This document shows positions 61,201 to 64,000 of a DNA stretch of 64,000 nt, in pieces. The DNA comes from Viscum album (lineage: Eukaryota > Streptophyta > Magnoliopsida > Santalales > Viscaceae): contig OY728136.1 in assembly GCA_963277665.1 (NCBI GenBank), forward strand, positions 805,281,123 to 805,345,122, read 5' to 3'. The position numbers and the translations under genes were made by a program. The stretch's first letter is position 1. Every line of letters starts with the position of its first letter. The notes under the pieces are model-generated. The model was given only the letters and a program-made list of their open reading frames with translations, made no database searches and was not told the DNA's origin.

Positions 61201-62030
61201 ATTGGACACCTTGGATTATGGAATCTGATAAGAACCTCAATATAATTTAATTACTTATTCTCCACATAATTAATATAATAATTTATTTGATTATGACATG
61301 GCTAATGATTATGAAACCCATTTCATTCCATTAGTAATTTATTAGATTATTCCTTATAATTAATTTCATTTTATAGAAGATATAATAATTTAAATATTAT
61401 GATTTCTGCTCCCAGATATAAATAAATTTAATTGGGTAATATGTTTTCTCTTGGGACATTATGTTTGAGATTAAGGAGTAAATATAACCCTTAATGGGAC
61501 TATATCCACCATTTGATGTGGTCTTAGTAGTCAGTCCTGACTTATTATTATGTGTTGTTTCGTGTTTCTACCAAATTTCCTATGATTTTACAATATTATG
61601 ATACATTTTTTTTTATTTTATGAACCAATGTGATTAACCATGGTCCTTCTCTTTTATTATATCATTTTATATATTTTACTCATGCCTTATCCACCGTTAA
61701 AATGTTTATTCCCTTATGGGATTTTAGGCTCACCCCTTTTGCCTATGTATTCCCTATATTATCCCATGAACTGTTAGTATCTCTTAGGTATTTCCGATCT
61801 TATTACAAAGAATAAATTAATGAATTTTCATTTTCATTTTTATGTTTCCTATACCTTTCCTACCCCTGAGACTATGTATTTCAATCCATATATTGTATGT
61901 AATGTATAATTATATTAAAAATAATGTAATAATATGATTAAAATTTATTGAGTCACTATATTATTCCAATATTCAAAATTCCTTATAGAATGACCCTTAT
62001 TTTTTGGACTAATTGTTAAATAAAAGTATA
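58285..62030 (+). mobile_element. 3' LTR of the interrupted plus-strand element
   Basis: It begins TGTAACACAATAATA after a PPT. It is long, AT-rich and noncoding, with possible R-U5-like sequence near 61,450-61,560 (GTCTTAGTAGTCAGTCCTGA). Its partner 5' LTR is not in the window, so the right end is inferred from where RT coding of the next element starts and is uncertain by at least 100 bases. Small open frames here are not supported. Confidence 0.5.
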
Positions 62031-64000
62031 TTTATATATATATTATGCACCCAATTGATTCATTATGGGGTGAAATAGTCTTCATTGATTAGATAATGAT
62101 GGATTGATGCATCTACGAATTGATTATCATGTGATTAATATGATTATTGACCATGAATAGTATCATTCAACCAGTATTGATGATCTTATTTATCAAAACA
62201 ATGAACTTCTTAAATTTGAAGGAATGAACATTGAGTTGGGTATCTTCAATTAATGTTGTAAAGAGAGTATATACGCATGTAAAATATATATATTGTATAT
62301 CATCAATGTTAATTTGTAGGGTTTCTATTCAGACTTACAAAAATAGATTCTATCATTATAGATAAAATTAAAAGTGTATTTAGAGATTAACTTGATTGAT
62401 TTCTTATAGTAATTATTGATGATGTAATAATATATTCTACAAGAATAAAATATCATGAATATCATTTGTGGAATATATCAAATAGATCAACAATGAAGAA
62501 ACTGAAAGGAATATTTATCAATTATTAATTTTTTCTAAAGAAGGTGATAGTATTGGGACATGTAATCACAAGAGAGGGTATATCTATAGATCCCCAAATG
62601 ATGATGGAGATTCAATAGTGGGCTGGATCATCCACTATAATAATGATTTTTTCTATATGACTGGATAGATATTATAGATTCATATTGATATATTTTTCGC
62701 AAAATTAAATTACAATAACAATGGTAACATAAAAGAGATATCAATATATAGTTGTTCAATGATCCTAAATGCAAACTACCCTAAAATTGATAAAAAAAAT
62801 TCCGGTTTATAATGACACATCAATGAAAAGGATGGGATATGTCCTCATGAAAAATGATATCTGGGTAGGTTATGCCATATATAAATTCAATATTAATTGA
62901 AAAATAACTAATGAATTATTTATAACTAGAAGTAGTAATATTATAATTAAATATATATTGGCAATATACATCTAGTAAAAAATGTGAATTTATAAAAATT
63001 AAATTATATTTAATGATATATTCAAAAATATATAGTTGAACATGAGAAAAGGAGATGGATGGATTTGAGTAATGATTATGAATACTAAAAACATTAGCAC
63101 ATTGGAAATGAAAAATTGGTAGATAATTATATGACCAAGAATAGTATGAAACGTTATTCATGAAGTGGATTGAAAGAAACATAATACTAACTTATCATTG
63201 AAGTATAATTCAAGAAATTATATTGGATGGTCAGAAAAAAATTATTTCTAAAATATATTTTCAATTATTCATCTATGTAATGACAAATGAGACATGTATG
63301 GAGGATATAATATTTTTGAAAAATGTATCAAATATTCTAAATTTCAACATTAATTATGATGTAATTATATGATTTAGGAAATCAATATATCTTTAACCCA
63401 TACAAATCATTATGAAGGATATACTAGATGACTCACATCACTCATCATTATATGTAAATCCTTGAATCACAATGATCCTTATAGATCACAAGAATCATTT
63501 TTGGTACAACAACTTTAATATGAATATTTAATTGTACAAATATGGATACCTAGTATGATAATAAGATAGATATGAATATGAAAAATATAAAAGGGTGATG
63601 AAATTTTTTATAAAAATAGTATAAAATTGATATAACATCACCATTTATTTTATTATATGTATCATTAATACCATAAAATTTTGAATTTTCATTAGGATTT
63701 TACATGGTATTATTTAGTAGACAATGCATTATATTTTTATTGAACAAGACCAATCAATAAATCAAATTACCATGAAATATATAAAATACCGGTTAGTCAT
63801 CATAATGTAGATCCCTAAATCATATCTAATCTAGATTTATGGTTTAATTTTATTTTTATGGGATGGATACAAAACAAACTGAATACTCTATTGAGATTAA
63901 AAATATATTATCATCCATTGATATATGGTCAATATGAAACAACCATTGAAAACATAAATGATATTTTGAGATCATATTTATTGGATTTTAAAAGAGTTTG
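62031..64000 (+). pseudogene. RT, RNase H and integrase core of a fourth chromodomain-type element, partial
   Basis: RT begins mid-domain: MHLRIDYHVINM near 62,110, then SIDDLIYQ. LIVIIDDVIIYS near 62,405-62,440 keeps the IDD catalytic box. VIVLGHVITREGISIDPQMM follows near 62,550, then WAGSS and DRYYRFI. RNase H has IPVYNDTSMKRMGYVLMKND near 62,805 (Asn before the first catalytic Asp position). Integrase ends the window with IPVSHHNVDP, then YYHPLIYGQYETTIENINDI and LRSYLLDFKRV. Stops are frequent. Gag, protease and the RT start are missing on the left, as expected if the preceding element inserted into this one. Confidence 0.7.

Overview
The window is a block of plant repetitive DNA made almost entirely of nested, decayed transposable elements. 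I see no host gene, rRNA gene or CRISPR array. The diagnostic families are plant ones: a Tat/Ogre-lineage Ty3/gypsy element with a second, plant-specific RNase H, an En/Spm (CACTA) DNA transposon with a TNPD/TNP2-type transposase and DUF4216-like tail, and several Tekay/Del-like chromodomain Ty3/gypsy elements. The amount of nesting suggests a seed plant with a large, repeat-rich genome; I cannot name the species.

Layout, left to right. (1) 1-20,419, minus strand: a Tat/Ogre-like element. Its 5' LTR edge, with TATA box and five 56-bp repeats, lies at 20.0-20.4 kb. Two 1.84-kb tandem units fill 15.36-19.04 kb, followed leftward by an unassigned ORF1-like stretch, gag (12.5-10.4 kb), protease (9.7-8.9), reverse transcriptase (8.6-7.6), RNase H (7.4-7.05), the second RNase H (7.0-6.6) and integrase (6.45-5.14). 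A 25-bp array and roughly 1.2-kb repeats run to the left edge; the 3' LTR is not in the window. (2) 20,420-27,553, minus strand: a CACTA transposon. It has a broken transposase, two G-rich minisatellite arrays upstream of it, a cluster of subterminal hairpins and one intact terminus (CACTA read on the minus strand). Its left terminus is absent. (3) 27,557 to about 30,375: plus-oriented LTR-like sequence. (4) About 30,376-38,221, minus strand: a gag-only LTR element (TR-GAG type) with an uninterrupted 345-residue gag, a clear PBS and PPT, a 4.17-kb 5' LTR, a 3' LTR cut to about 0.98 kb, and a tRNA-derived SINE inside it. (5) 38,222-56,944, minus strand: a decayed chromodomain element, split in gag by (6) 43,989 to about 53,765, plus strand, a second chromodomain element with gag to chromodomain in order and LTRs of about 2.55 kb. 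(7) 56,945 to about 62,030, plus strand: the integrase-chromodomain end and 3' LTR of a third such element, interrupted by (5). (8) About 62,030-64,000, plus strand: RT to integrase core of a fourth, apparently interrupted by (7).

The simplest reading is a stack of insertions with the outermost element at the right and the youngest at the left. The AT-rich right two thirds look like long-methylated DNA: many in-frame stops fall where the family has CAA, CAG, CGA or TGG codons. No autonomous element is intact. The one long uninterrupted coding sequence that looks preserved is the gag at 32,678-33,715. Family assignments rest on motif recognition by eye, and most element borders are accurate only to tens of bases except where an exact terminal motif is named.
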